Assembly: GCA_964529305.1 (NCBI GenBank) | Contig: CAZGUX010000197.1 | Location: 44,222 to 108,221, forward strand | DNA from: CAZGUX01 sp964529305 | Lineage (GTDB): Bacteria; Acidobacteriota; Terriglobia; Bryobacterales; Bryobacteraceae | Direction of reading: 5' to 3' | Length of the DNA stretch: 64,000 bases | In this document: positions 17,189-26,524 of the stretch, piece by piece | Position numbering within the stretch: the first letter of the stretch is position 1 | How the letters are laid out: every line of letters starts with the position of its first letter | Notes under the pieces: model-generated | Seen by the model: the letters and a program-made list of their open reading frames with translations, nothing else | Databases searched by the model: none | What the model was told of the DNA's origin: nothing | Made by a program: the position numbers and the translations under genes

Positions 17189-18517
17189 TTACGGCCGGAC
17201 AATGGTCCCGTCCAGCTTGCGGTCGTTGCCTCGGCTGCCTCCGGGGGACTTGTAGGGGAATTTCGCCGCCAGGCTCTCGTTGATGTCGACACCCAAGCCT
17301 GGCTGCTCGTTCGAATACATGTAGCCGCCGCGGATCTCCGGCGCGCCCGGAAACACTTCGCGCAGGGTGTCCGAAAAGTAGTGTTGCTCCTGGATGCCGA
17401 AGTTGAAGGCCGTCAGGTCCAGGTGCATGTTGACCGCATGGCCGACCGGCGAGACGTTCCCCGGCCCATGCCACGCCGTCCGGACATTGAAAAAGTCGCA
17501 CATAGCCGCGACCTTGCGGCACATATTCAGGCCGCCGACCGCCGAGACATGAATCCGGATGAAATCGATCAACCGCTCGGTCACCAGGTTCATCCATTCG
17601 TGGCGATTGACAAACAGCTCGCCCATCGCCAGCGCCGTGGTGGTTTGCTTGCGCATGATGCGGAACCAGTCCACGTCTTCCGGTGCGAACGGGTCTTCCA
17701 GAAAAAACAGGCGGTAGGGCTCAACCGCCTTGGCCAATTGCAGCGCCAGGGACGGCGGCACCCGCTCGTGCACGTCGTGCAGGAGTTCGACATCGAAGCC
17801 GAGTTTGCTTCGCAGGTACTCGAACATCTGAATGGTGCGGTTGACGTAGGGCGTAGGTTCGAACACCGGCGAAGGCCGCGCGTTGATCGGCCGCATTTTC
17901 TGAATCGCCTCCGACGTTTGCGCCCCGGACACGCCGTAGCCGGAAAAACCCGGCGTGGCCACCTGGCAGCGGACGTGCCGGTAGCCTTGCGACATCCATT
18001 TCCGCACTTGGTCTTCCACGTCGCTCAACTCGCGCCCCTGCGCGTGCGCGTACAGCGGCACCGCCGCCCGCACCTTCCCCCCGAGCAATTGATAGACCGG
18101 CACGCCGCACCGCTTGCCGAGGATGTCCCACAGCGCGCCATCCGCCCCGCTCAGGGCGTTATTCAGCGTGACGCCGCTTCGAAAATACGACGACACGTAC
18201 GCCGACTGCCAGATGTCCTCGATATCGGCTGGGTTCTTGCCGATGAGGAACGGCTTCAAGTAGTCGTTCACGGCACTCGCCACGGCGAGCGGACGTTCCC
18301 GGTGGGTGGCGCAGCCGATTCCATAGAGGCCGGGCTCGCTGGTCATCACCTTGACGACCACCAGGTGATCGCCCCCTGGCTGGGTCAGGATGGTTTTGAC
18401 GTCGGTAATCTTCAGCTCAGGGAGCCCCCTGCGCGCCTGGGTCTGGGCGCCGGCCAGCGGACCCGCCCCGGCCAGCCAGCCGAAGCCGGCCGTCTGCAGC
18501 AGATTGCGTCGATTCAT
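17189..18517 (-). CDS. Exported mannonate-dehydratase-like enolase-superfamily enzyme
   Basis: A 442-residue protein with a Tat signal (MNRRNLLQTAGFGWLAGAG) and a strong AGGAG before the ATG. The barrel carries the ManD/RspA signature LLHDVHERVPP (metal Asp and catalytic His), FLEDPF and AMGELF (the other two metal carboxylates), and the closing PGLGVDINESLAAKFPY. This fits dehydration of D-mannonate or a related sugar acid. Periplasmic ManD-type enzymes are unusual but match the many exported sugar-acid and oxidoreductase genes here. Specificity cannot be read from the sequence. Confidence 0.85.
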   Translation of the reverse strand: MNRRNLLQTAGFGWLAGAGPLAGAQTQARRGLPELKITDVKTILTQPGGDHLVVVKVMTSEPGLYGIGCATHRERPLAVASAVNDYLKPFLIGKNPADIEDIWQSAYVSSYFRSGVTLNNALSGADGALWDILGKRCGVPVYQLLGGKVRAAVPLYAHAQGRELSDVEDQVRKWMSQGYRHVRCQVATPGFSGYGVSGAQTSEAIQKMRPINARPSPVFEPTPYVNRTIQMFEYLRSKLGFDVELLHDVHERVPPSLALQLAKAVEPYRLFFLEDPFAPEDVDWFRIMRKQTTTALAMGELFVNRHEWMNLVTERLIDFIRIHVSAVGGLNMCRKVAAMCDFFNVRTAWHGPGNVSPVGHAVNMHLDLTAFNFGIQEQHYFSDTLREVFPGAPEIRGGYMYSNEQPGLGVDINESLAAKFPYKSPGGSRGNDRKLDGTIVRP

Positions 18518-18612
18518 GGAGGAGCTCCTTTCGTTGAGTCTCCAGGCATGGTATATGATCCCGACGGTGGCTCCAAGGCACGACAAAGGATTCCGGAGGT
18601 CGGACGCATCGC

Positions 18613-19779
18613 TCAACCGCCGTCGCCGCGATCGCCAGGCGACGGCGTGTTCGCCATGCGAATCTTTTCCAACCAGTCCCGCACGTCGTCCGACGTCAGG
18701 ACAGTCTCGATCCGCAGTTGCGGCCGCATGGCTGCGAACGTACGCTGGGCGGGCCAATAGCGGACGTATGCAGCGGGGCCTAGCAGGATGACGCGTCTGC
18801 CCTCAAACATAGCGATGTCGGCAGGCGACCCTTCGTTCCAGATCCAATGCTCGCTGGCGGTTTGGCCGTCGGGCAACGTGCCGTCGCTTCGAACGGCGGT
18901 CCAATTGTAGAGGTTCCAGATGCCGGTCACGTTTTCGCAAACCTGTTGAGGGCCCCCGTTGAGCACGCTGGCTGCCCGCGCCGAGAGCCGTGACTTCGAC
19001 TGGCCGTCCGGTCGTGGGAAATGCTCCATGAGCAGCATGGAAAGGGTGAAGTTTACGTCGACGCCAGACAGTCGAGCCAATATGCCGGTTTGTGTGGAGG
19101 GTTCGATGACGGCGATTGGCTCATCCTCCAGAACATCAAACACAGAGGCCAAGAAGCTTCCACAGGCCAGCCGGTTCTCGACCGCCTTGGCAAGATCGCG
19201 AATCCCCAGGTGAGCTGCCCGGATCGAAGGGCTGGCGCAAAACATGGCAATGGCCGGAGCCTCGAGGTCGCGGACGGTCCGTTCAGCCTCCGACCTTGGC
19301 TTTGCTTCCTCCTCCCGTATGAAATCCTTGATGGCGCGGCGGAGGCGGTACGAGGCGACGAGCATCCTCCACAGCATCCTGATTGTCCCTGGCGGCTTCT
19401 CCGGTTCCGGCGGGTCGCTTTCATCGGCATCAGCGCTTGACTCCGGTTCTTCGTCGCTCGGAGGCGGGAGTTCCTCGGCGAACTTCCGAAGCGCCGGGAG
19501 CAACCGCGCCATCAGAGGCTCCTCCATGGGAGCAGGGTCGGCGCCCATCTCCACCAAGGTTCCGCAGACCGCCGCCGCGGCGGCCGCCCGTTTTGAATCG
19601 TCCAACTCGATGCTGGCGGACAGCGATCGCACTGCGGCGCTTCGGACATCGGATCGGGACTCTTCGGCCGCCCTCAGCAGCCTCTTCGCGGCCTTGCCGA
19701 TCCGCGATTCCGTCTCGTTCGGATCCCGGAGCGCGTTGGCCAGTGCCTCCGCCTCCTGGTTCAAGTTGAGCACGCCCAT
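18613..19779 (-). CDS. Hypothetical acidic protein with a helical-repeat N-terminus
   Basis: A 388-residue protein without signal peptide. Residues 1-110 are helical with HEAT-like spacing (AKRLLRAAEESRSDVRSAAVRSLSAS). An acidic, proline-rich linker (PPPSDEEPESSADADESDPPEPEKPPG) precedes a basic helix and a globular C-terminus (TGIWNLYNWTAVRSDGT...MFEGRRVILLGPAAYVRYW). I do not recognise the family. It lies 95 bases upstream of the ManD-like gene on the same strand and may share its transcript. Confidence 0.65.
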   Translation of the reverse strand: MGVLNLNQEAEALANALRDPNETESRIGKAAKRLLRAAEESRSDVRSAAVRSLSASIELDDSKRAAAAAAVCGTLVEMGADPAPMEEPLMARLLPALRKFAEELPPPSDEEPESSADADESDPPEPEKPPGTIRMLWRMLVASYRLRRAIKDFIREEEAKPRSEAERTVRDLEAPAIAMFCASPSIRAAHLGIRDLAKAVENRLACGSFLASVFDVLEDEPIAVIEPSTQTGILARLSGVDVNFTLSMLLMEHFPRPDGQSKSRLSARAASVLNGGPQQVCENVTGIWNLYNWTAVRSDGTLPDGQTASEHWIWNEGSPADIAMFEGRRVILLGPAAYVRYWPAQRTFAAMRPQLRIETVLTSDDVRDWLEKIRMANTPSPGDRGDGG

Positions 19780-19833
19780 ACCCGCACCATAGCGCTCCGT
19801 CGATTGGGACGCCAGCGAGGGGCGACGGCCGCC

Positions 19834-21234
19834 TCAGTATTCGCGGTCTTTCTTGATCCCGGGCTCCGGAACCGGGTAACGGCCGTCCAAACCCGCGCGG
19901 AGCGGGGCCGGGCCATCCATCGTCAGCTTGTCGACGTCTGGCGCGAACTCGTGGTCGCAGTTCAGAATCTGATCGTAGGTGATGATCTGGCCCGTGTGCG
20001 CCGCCATCCGGCCCATCGAGGTGACCAGGCTGGCCTCTGCGCCTCGCTGGACCTCGTTGTAGGGCTTGTCGTCGCGGATGGCCTGCATCAAATCGTCCCA
20101 TTCAAACTGATAGGGACTTCGCTCCGGTTGCGGGAACGCCCACACGATATTCGGATCATCGGCCAGCGGCAGGTCCTTCTTCGACAGGACCCTCGGGATC
20201 TGGTAACCCTTGTAGATCCTCGTCATTCCCGGTGTGTGCGAGAGCGTCGAGATCACCGCCGAGCCCTTGGAGCCGTGAGCGTAGCTCGCGAATTCGTCGC
20301 GGCATCCGGCCATGTTGCGGCCGTCGAAGTACAATCGCGTGCCGTCCGGATACACGAACTCGACCGAGTACGTATCGAAGTTCTGATCCAGCGAGTCGCG
20401 CCGGTAGTGCCGTCCGCCCACGCCGTGGGCCTCAACCGGCCAGGCGCCTTTCATCCAACTGCACTCATCGATCTGGTGAATGTAGTAATCGCTGAAGACG
20501 CCGCCGCTGGCCCACAGGAATGCGTGAAACCTCTGGATCTGGTAGATCAATTCGCTGACGCCTTCCGGCCTCGGTCCGGCGGTGCCGCCGCCTTGTCCCA
20601 TGCGGTAGCCGCGCATGGCGACGATGTCCCCGATTTGGCCGTCGCGGATCCGGTTGAGCAGTTCCTGCCGCGCCCGGCAATGGCGCACCATCAGACCCAC
20701 GCCCACCTTGAGGTTTTTCTTCACCGACGCCTCGCCCAGGGCCAGCATGCGGCGCGTGGTCGGCCCGTCCACCGTGACCGGCTTCTCCATGAAGCAATGA
20801 AGGCCCTTGTCGATGGCATAGCTGAACTGCACCCAGCGGAACGCCGGAGGTGTCCCCAGGATCACGACGTCCCCGGCTTTCAATGAGTCCATCGCCTGCC
20901 GGTAAGCATCGAAGCTGAGGAACCTGCGCTCGGGTGGGACGTCCACCTGGTCGCCGAACTGCGTCTTCAACTTGTCGTAGCTGTCGTTGAGCCGCTTGGG
21001 GACCACATCGGCCATGGCCACCAGCCGCGTAGGACCGTTGGTAACCGAAAGGGCGTTGACGGCGGCCCCGGTTCCCCGGCCTCCGCAGCCGACCAGTGCC
21101 ACTTGAATGGTGTTGTTTTCCGCCGCGTGGACGTGCGGCAGTGCCACGCCGGCAAGGGCCGAGGCTCCTGCGATACGGCTGGTCTGGGTCAGAAACTGGC
21201 GACGGGACGGGTCGCCGGTCGGGTGTTCACTCAT
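19834..21234 (-). CDS. Tat-exported Gfo/Idh/MocA-family oxidoreductase
   Basis: A 466-residue NAD(P)-dependent oxidoreductase of the glucose-fructose-oxidoreductase type. The start MSEHPTGDPSRRQFLTQTSR carries the Tat motif; upstream residues in the same frame are not family-like. The Rossmann loop is QVALVGCGGRGTG and the conserved EKPVTVDG motif is the active-site lysine region. The C-terminal half (FDTYSVEFVYPDGTRLYFDGRNM) is the substrate domain. It is 20-30% longer than cytosolic members, usual for exported ones. Probably acts on sugars or inositols in the periplasm with tightly bound cofactor. Confidence 0.88.
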   Translation of the reverse strand: MSEHPTGDPSRRQFLTQTSRIAGASALAGVALPHVHAAENNTIQVALVGCGGRGTGAAVNALSVTNGPTRLVAMADVVPKRLNDSYDKLKTQFGDQVDVPPERRFLSFDAYRQAMDSLKAGDVVILGTPPAFRWVQFSYAIDKGLHCFMEKPVTVDGPTTRRMLALGEASVKKNLKVGVGLMVRHCRARQELLNRIRDGQIGDIVAMRGYRMGQGGGTAGPRPEGVSELIYQIQRFHAFLWASGGVFSDYYIHQIDECSWMKGAWPVEAHGVGGRHYRRDSLDQNFDTYSVEFVYPDGTRLYFDGRNMAGCRDEFASYAHGSKGSAVISTLSHTPGMTRIYKGYQIPRVLSKKDLPLADDPNIVWAFPQPERSPYQFEWDDLMQAIRDDKPYNEVQRGAEASLVTSMGRMAAHTGQIITYDQILNCDHEFAPDVDKLTMDGPAPLRAGLDGRYPVPEPGIKKDREY

Positions 21235-21328
21235 GAGCGGTTGCTCCCTTCTTGACTCGTCAGCATACCTGCAAGACATGCCAAAGGGAATCTCCATCCG
21301 GTCGACCCAGTCTGATAGGATCGAACAG

Positions 21329-21559
21329 ATGGCAGCCAAAGTCACCGTTCTCAACAACGGCCCCCTCCGCATCGAAGGCGAGTTCACCATCTGTGATGCC
21401 GCCGGGAATGCCTACGGCCTCGCGGGCCGAACCGTCCTTTCCCTGTGCCGTTGCGGCCACTCCCAGAACCGGCCGTTTTGCGACGGGTCTCACGCCCGGC
21501 AGGGTTTTCAGTGTGCCCCTCAAGCCCGGGAGTTGCCTCCTCCGAAGCCGAAAGTGTAG
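21329..21559 (+). CDS. CDGSH iron-sulfur domain protein
   Basis: A 76-residue protein with CRCGHSQNRPFCDGSH at residues 43-58, the three-Cys one-His ligand set of a CDGSH [2Fe-2S] cluster. Upstream residues (GPLRIEGEFTICDAAGNAYGL) form the small beta cap. No membrane anchor is present, as usual for bacterial members. The ATG at 21329 follows AGGA; a longer reading from 21107 runs antisense to the preceding gene and is rejected. The role is presumed redox or cluster transfer. Confidence 0.88.
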   Translation: MAAKVTVLNNGPLRIEGEFTICDAAGNAYGLAGRTVLSLCRCGHSQNRPFCDGSHARQGFQCAPQARELPPPKPKV

Positions 21560-21942
21560 TTGCGCCGTTTCGTCGCCCCGCCAGCCCTCAGAACCAATAC
21601 GGACGTTCCCGGCCGGAGGAAGGATCGCGGTATTGGCGGCGGCAACCAGCAGGCCAGGGCGACCGCCGTGACCAGATCGTCGTGGCCGCCGCCTCGGGCG
21701 GCGAAGACGGGATGCCAGGGGTTCCCACTTTCACGTTCGCAGGGAGGGAGCCGGATGTTTGGGGATCCCGCTGGAGTTTGGACACGGCAGCCGGTGGCGC
21801 ACGCTTCCAGCGTGGTTAGCGTCGGGATAAGCCGGCGTGAAGTAGTGAAACGACCCACTACGGCGAGATCAAAGCATTGCCCATCCGATCCCCGGGCTCG
21901 ATCCCGGAACTCCGGGGCGGAAATCTGCGTAGAGTAGGAGAG
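21560..21942. other. Intergenic stretch with no intact gene
   Basis: Apart from a possible gene fossil (21622-21735, minus strand), no reading frame here looks coding, and no clear promoter or terminator stands out. AGGAG just before 21943 is the ribosome site of the next gene. Confidence 0.5.
21622..21735 (-). pseudogene. Possible remnant of a phage terminase large-subunit C-terminus
   Basis: On the minus strand the phrase ESGNPWHPVFAARG is followed by GGGHDDLVTAVALACWLP. The GxHDDLVxAxALACW pattern is the usual end of the nuclease domain of terminase large subunits and related ATPases; its Asp is a metal ligand. No start, upstream ATPase part or neighbouring phage genes are present. It is short and could be coincidental. 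Confidence 0.35.
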
Positions 21943-22554
21943 ATGGGCACCGTTGCCACGCTGTCCGGCATTCTCGGCCTCGCGGTGGCCGCCGGCGTCA
22001 ACCTGTATCTCGCCGTCCTGACGATCGGCCTCAGCCTGCGGTTTGGCTGGTTGAGCGGCGTCCCCGAAAGCCTCGGCATTCTCGCTCACCCGGTGGTGTT
22101 GACAGCCGCCGGCGTGCTTTACGTCGCGGATTTTATCGCCGACAAGATCCCGTTCGTGACTCCTGTATGGGACACGGTTCACACGGTGATCCGGCCCGCC
22201 GGCGCTGCGTTTCTAGCGATGGGCGCCGCGGCCAAACTCGATCCCATGATGCAGGCGCTGGCCGTGCTCGCCGCCGGATCCATCGCGTTCGGCACGCACT
22301 CCACCAAAATGGGAGTCCGCCTGACGGCCCATGCGGTTCCGGAACCGGTGACGCATTCGGTCATCAGCATTGCAGAAGATGTCGGCGTGGTGGCGCTGCT
22401 CGCGCTCGCCTACACGCATCCGTGGATTGCCATTCCGGTGATCGCCGGCGTGTTGATTGCAGTCGGAGTCATCCTCTACTGGATCGGCCGAAAGGTGTGG
22501 CGTTTGCTGTTCCACCGGAAACCGGACCTGGCGGGACCGGCGGCGGCGCGCTGA
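21943..22554 (+). CDS. DUF4126 membrane protein
   Basis: A 203-residue integral membrane protein with about five helices. Conserved phrases are LGLAVAAGVNLYLAVLTIGL, VADFIADKIPFVTPVWDTVH and the loop STKMGVRLTAHAVPEPVTHSVISIAED. They match DUF4126, found widely but uncharacterised. The ATG at 21943 has AGGAG six bases ahead. It may be a small transporter; no neighbour supports a specific role. Confidence 0.8.
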   Translation: MGTVATLSGILGLAVAAGVNLYLAVLTIGLSLRFGWLSGVPESLGILAHPVVLTAAGVLYVADFIADKIPFVTPVWDTVHTVIRPAGAAFLAMGAAAKLDPMMQALAVLAAGSIAFGTHSTKMGVRLTAHAVPEPVTHSVISIAEDVGVVALLALAYTHPWIAIPVIAGVLIAVGVILYWIGRKVWRLLFHRKPDLAGPAAAR

Positions 22555-22567
22555 CGGCTCAGGGCCG

Positions 22568-22855
22568 TCACCAGGAGAGCGTGCCCGACCTGGGTTCTTC
22601 GTCCGGGTTGGGCAGGTACAGCGTCTTGCAGTGTTCGCAACGATAGATCTCGGCGTCGGGCCCGTACTTCTGTTTCACCTCGTCGCCAAAGAAATACCAG
22701 CGCTTGAGGTGCCCGGCGCAGATTTTGCCTTTCTCGTCCCGTTCGTCGCAGGCGCGCATGCGGCGAAGACGGCGCTTGACCTTGGCGCCATCGCTGAGCG
22801 TGGCGACGACCTCGGCGGCGGGCACAGGCGGGGTTGTGGATACAGGGTCCGGCAT
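22568..22855 (-). CDS. Small zinc-ribbon-like protein
   Basis: A 95-residue soluble protein. Two cysteine groups (RACDERDEKGKICAGH and YRCEHCKTLYLPN) suggest a zinc ribbon. A basic helix (KVKRRLRRMR) precedes them. It is typical of small conserved proteins of unknown function in this phylum. It lies between the DUF4126 gene and the DUF1501 cassette, with convergent and tandem neighbours respectively. Confidence 0.65.
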   Translation of the reverse strand: MPDPVSTTPPVPAAEVVATLSDGAKVKRRLRRMRACDERDEKGKICAGHLKRWYFFGDEVKQKYGPDAEIYRCEHCKTLYLPNPDEEPRSGTLSW

Positions 22856-22966
22856 GGTGGCTTACATTTCTCCCGCGGGAGAGGACTCTTTGGCGGAGCG
22901 TTTGTCCTTCAAGCGCACATTGTATTCCACTTGCCCGGGTTTGAGAACCCTGAGCGCCGATCGCTC

Positions 22967-24298
22967 CTATCCCACCAACTCCCGGATCGGCACTCCCGCC
23001 TGATCGTTCAAGCCATTTGCGATGAACAGCGGCCGGCCGATCGGATGCATGATCTCCTTGTTCCAGTCGATGCCCATCGCCTTGTACAGCGTCGCGTGGA
23101 TGTCGCCAATCGAGACCTGGCGGTCGCTGATTGCCGCCCCGCGCTCGTCGCTCTTTCCGACCACCGCGCCCCCGGCGATACCCCCTCCGCCCAGCAGCAT
23201 CGACCAGCAGTGCGGCCAGTGATCGCGCCCTCCGTTCGAGTTAATGTTCGGCGTGCGCCCGAACTCGCTCATCACCGCCACCACGGTCGAGTCGAGCAGT
23301 CCTCGCTCTTTCAAATCCGCAAGCAGCGCGGCCAGCGCCTGGTCGAGCGGAGGCGCCAACCGGTCGCGCAACTTGGTGTTGTGATGATTGTGCGTGTCCC
23401 ACGAGGCGGTCTTGTAACCGCAGGCCGTCACAAAGCGGCTGCCCGCCTCCACCAGGCGGCGCGCCAGCAGCACGCTCTGCCCGAATCCGTTGCGCCCGTA
23501 GGCTTCCTTGGTGGCCTCCTTCTCCTGCGAGAGATCGAACGCACGCTTGACCTGCGGCGCGAGAATCATCCGGTAGGCCTGCTCGGAGTAGGCGTCCATG
23601 TTGGCGAACTCGGCCACCTCCGCCCGCTCCCGATAGGCCCGGTCCACGATCTGGAGAAACGCGCGGCGGTCGTCCAGACGTGCCGCCGTCACCCCGTTCG
23701 GAAGGCTCAGGTCGGGCACCTTCAGATCCTTGATCTCGACGCGAACTTCGCCTTCCGGCGCCTCCTCGCCTCCCGCCAGGATCATCGGGTCCCACTCCCC
23801 GCCCAGGATCTGCGACTTGAACACTTCGTCATAGACGCCGTTGAGGCTGGGCATCATCACGTACGGCGGGATCTGGTTCCGCGCCCCCAGTTCCCTGGAC
23901 GCGATCGACCCCACGCTCGGAAACTTCATCGCCGGATTCGGCTTGTGCCCGGTCATCGCGTAGTGGTGGCCGTTCAGGTGGTCGTTCTCCAGCGAATAGA
24001 TCGAGCGGATGACGGAGATTTTGTCCATGTGCCGGGCGACCTTCGGAAACAGCTCCGAGATCTGCAAGCCGGGGACATTGGTCGGGATGGGCCGGAACAG
24101 GCTGGCCGGCTTCGGATCCCACATGTCGATCTGGCTGGCGCCTCCATCGAGCCACAGCAGGATGCACGCCTGAGCCTTGCCGGGCGCTGCGGCAAGGGCG
24201 CGGTTCGCGGCCAGAAACTCGTTCAGGTGGATGCCGAGGAAGTTGAGCGCGCCGACGCGAACGAAGTCCCGCCGCCCCAAATGTCCCGATGGTCTCAC
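22967..24298 (-). CDS. DUF1501 family protein
   Basis: A 443-residue member of the DUF1501 family (alkaline-phosphatase/sulfatase-like fold). The GTG at 24298 is chosen because GGAGG lies nine bases upstream; the reading frame upstream of it belongs to another gene. Family phrases include ILLWLDGGASQIDMWDPKP, GHHYAMTGHKP, DTHNHHNTKLRDRLAPPLDQ and MSEFGRTPNINSNGGRDHWPHCWS. It follows the DUF1549/DUF1553 gene by 14 bases and is the third gene of an operon (26525-28285, 24313-26520, this). In Planctomycetes and Acidobacteria such pairs are linked with polysaccharide use, on genomic grounds only. Confidence 0.88.
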   Translation of the reverse strand: MRPSGHLGRRDFVRVGALNFLGIHLNEFLAANRALAAAPGKAQACILLWLDGGASQIDMWDPKPASLFRPIPTNVPGLQISELFPKVARHMDKISVIRSIYSLENDHLNGHHYAMTGHKPNPAMKFPSVGSIASRELGARNQIPPYVMMPSLNGVYDEVFKSQILGGEWDPMILAGGEEAPEGEVRVEIKDLKVPDLSLPNGVTAARLDDRRAFLQIVDRAYRERAEVAEFANMDAYSEQAYRMILAPQVKRAFDLSQEKEATKEAYGRNGFGQSVLLARRLVEAGSRFVTACGYKTASWDTHNHHNTKLRDRLAPPLDQALAALLADLKERGLLDSTVVAVMSEFGRTPNINSNGGRDHWPHCWSMLLGGGGIAGGAVVGKSDERGAAISDRQVSIGDIHATLYKAMGIDWNKEIMHPIGRPLFIANGLNDQAGVPIRELVG

Positions 24299-24312
24299 CG
24301 TCAATCGCCTCC

Positions 24313-26520
24313 TCAGTGGTTGTAGCTGAACTCGCGCGAACTCAACACGCTCCACCACAGATCTTCCAGCGCCTCGCGGCGGCCGGTCCGCTGGGCCATC
24401 CGCCGTTCGATCTCTTCCTGCTCTTTCGGCGACGGCGGCCGCGCCAGGGCGGCCAGATACAACTCGCCGATGATCCTGGCGTTGGGGAGCGACTGCTTCC
24501 ACAGTTTGTCCAATCGTCCCCCCGCCGCGCCGACCTTGCCCGAGAGAGTGTCCCCAGCCAACAGGTGCATCGCCTGGCCGAGATGCGGCGCGGGCCGCCG
24601 TTCCGGGACCGCGTCCCGCAGGGGGCACCCGTACACTTCGAGAAACCGGTCTTCCCACACCGCCGGGTACTGAAGCCGGATCGCCCTCTGTCCCGCCGGC
24701 AGCCGCATCCCGGCCTCCGATCGGAAGGCCTCCGGAATTCCCGTGGCCGAAGAAATCGCGTCCAGCAGAACCTCCGCCTCCATCGCCCGGGGCCGCGACC
24801 ACGAGTAATTCAAAGCGTCCTCCCGATTCGCCGCAAGCGCCGAGCCCGAAGTCTGATAGGTTCGCGATTCGGCGATCAGCCGGATCAGCCTTTTCAAATC
24901 GTGGCCGTGTGTCCGGAAATCCTCGGCCAACGCCTCCAGCAGTCGCGGGTGCGAGGGAGATTTGTTCTGGCGGAAATCGTCCACCGGATGAACCAGGCCT
25001 CTCCCGAAGAAGTAGCCCCACACCCGGTTCACAATGGCTTCGGCGAAATACGGGTGCGTGGTGATCCGCTCGGCCAACTCGAGGCGGGGGTCGGCGGCGA
25101 ATCGCGGGTCCAGCGGCCGCCCGTCGAGAAACACCGGCGCAACCGGTTTTTTTGTTCGAGGGTGCACCGCCTTGGAGAACACCGGTGTTTTGCGAGCCGG
25201 ATCCACGACGTCCAGTTCATTGCCCGCTTCGTCGTCGGTCAGGACCAGCGACACCGTGCGGTTGACGTAGGTCATCCGGGCGAAGTAGGCGGCCATTCCC
25301 CAGAATTGATCCTGCGTCCAGTTGTCGTAGGGATGATTGTGGCATTGGGCGCAGTCCATGCGGCGGCCGAGAAACACCCGGGCCTCCTCGGCAACCGATC
25401 GCTCCATCGGCGTCGCTTCGCCCGCGCCGAAGTGATCGATCGGCCCGCGCGCGCCCTGGGCGGAAATCCGTTCCCGCGCGATCTGGTCGTAGGGAGTATT
25501 CCGCGCTACATGGTTGCGCACCCACTCCCAGTGCGCGCTTTGATTTTCCCCCTGCCCGACCCGGAAAACGTCCCCGAGGCGCAACGTCCAGAGATCGGTG
25601 TATTGCGGCGAATCGAGCAGCCTCCGGATCAGCCGTTGACGTTTGTCCTTGCCGCGATCGCCCAGAAACTCGCGGACCCGCTCCGGAGGCGGCAGGGTCC
25701 CGGCGATGTCCAGGCACACCCGCCGCAGGAATTCCCCGTCGGTGGCGAGTCCCGAAGGCGGAATGTTCAGCTTCCGCAATTTGGCCTGCACGGGCTCGTC
25801 GATGAAGTTGTACGGCGCGATCTCCGGAAACCGCTCGGCGCCCGGCCGGACCACGGCTGCGAGCATCGTGGCCGTGTGGCCGGCGCCATGCGCCACGATG
25901 GCCGTCTCGCCCCCGACACCTTCCACGGCGCCCTCGCGCGACACCCGGATCGATTGTTCGTTGTTCGACTCGAACCGAGTCTCGGCCGTAACGTCCTCCC
26001 GCGCCCCATCCCCTCCGATCGCCCACGCACGCAGGGCGGCCTTCTGGCCCTTGGCCAGAAACAATTCCGGCGGCTCGATCTCGATCCGCTCCACCCGTTC
26101 GCGCTCGGCCCCGTAGGGCGCGCCGTGGCGGATCCACTCCAGGAGCTTGCGGTACGGTTCCGAATCTTTGGCAAACCGCCGGCCGCCCCCGTGGGGCACG
26201 GTCAGGGTCGGCTTCAACAGCAGCAGGCTCTGTTCCGGGTCTTTCGGGTTGACTCGCGGAACCACCGGCGCCTTCACCTCGTTGGTCAGCACCTGGAACT
26301 GCCCGCCGCGTACGATCCACTCGTAGTCCTCGCGGGGCGTTCTCGTTTCCGGAGACAGGTGCAGGCCGCCGCGGCCCTTGACGCCTCCATGGCATTGCTT
26401 CGCATTGCACCCCTCGCGAGTCAGGATCGCGCCGATCTCCCGGGCAAATCCAAACGGCCGCTCCGCCGCCATTGCGGCCGAGGCCGCCAGCAGCAGTGCA
26501 ATCGAGCGGGCCAGGGTCAT
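24313..26520 (-). CDS. DUF1549/DUF1553 cytochrome-like secreted protein
   Basis: A 735-residue exported protein (signal MTLARSIALLLAASAAMAAE). GCNAKQCHGG at residues 37-46 is a CX4CH heme-type site, characteristic of this family. A Big_2-like Ig domain spans about 145-225. DUF1549 follows, with MDCAQCHNHPYDNW as a second CXXCH motif, then DUF1553 at the C-terminus (MHLLAGDTLSGKVG...WSVLSSREFSYNH). It starts 4 bases after the stop of the gene upstream and precedes the DUF1501 gene. Probably periplasmic and c-type-heme-binding; the reaction is not established. Confidence 0.87.
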   Translation of the reverse strand: MTLARSIALLLAASAAMAAERPFGFAREIGAILTREGCNAKQCHGGVKGRGGLHLSPETRTPREDYEWIVRGGQFQVLTNEVKAPVVPRVNPKDPEQSLLLLKPTLTVPHGGGRRFAKDSEPYRKLLEWIRHGAPYGAERERVERIEIEPPELFLAKGQKAALRAWAIGGDGAREDVTAETRFESNNEQSIRVSREGAVEGVGGETAIVAHGAGHTATMLAAVVRPGAERFPEIAPYNFIDEPVQAKLRKLNIPPSGLATDGEFLRRVCLDIAGTLPPPERVREFLGDRGKDKRQRLIRRLLDSPQYTDLWTLRLGDVFRVGQGENQSAHWEWVRNHVARNTPYDQIARERISAQGARGPIDHFGAGEATPMERSVAEEARVFLGRRMDCAQCHNHPYDNWTQDQFWGMAAYFARMTYVNRTVSLVLTDDEAGNELDVVDPARKTPVFSKAVHPRTKKPVAPVFLDGRPLDPRFAADPRLELAERITTHPYFAEAIVNRVWGYFFGRGLVHPVDDFRQNKSPSHPRLLEALAEDFRTHGHDLKRLIRLIAESRTYQTSGSALAANREDALNYSWSRPRAMEAEVLLDAISSATGIPEAFRSEAGMRLPAGQRAIRLQYPAVWEDRFLEVYGCPLRDAVPERRPAPHLGQAMHLLAGDTLSGKVGAAGGRLDKLWKQSLPNARIIGELYLAALARPPSPKEQEEIERRMAQRTGRREALEDLWWSVLSSREFSYNH

Positions 26521-26524
26521 CCGG

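Noticed and set aside
16958..18760. A 600-codon plus-strand frame opposite the ManD-like gene
   Set aside because: His/Arg/Asp-rich shadow without recognisable motifs.
21107..21328. An N-terminal extension of the CDGSH protein
   Set aside because: It overlaps the 5' end of the Gfo/Idh/MocA gene on the other strand and adds no family-like sequence; AGGA precedes the ATG at 21329.
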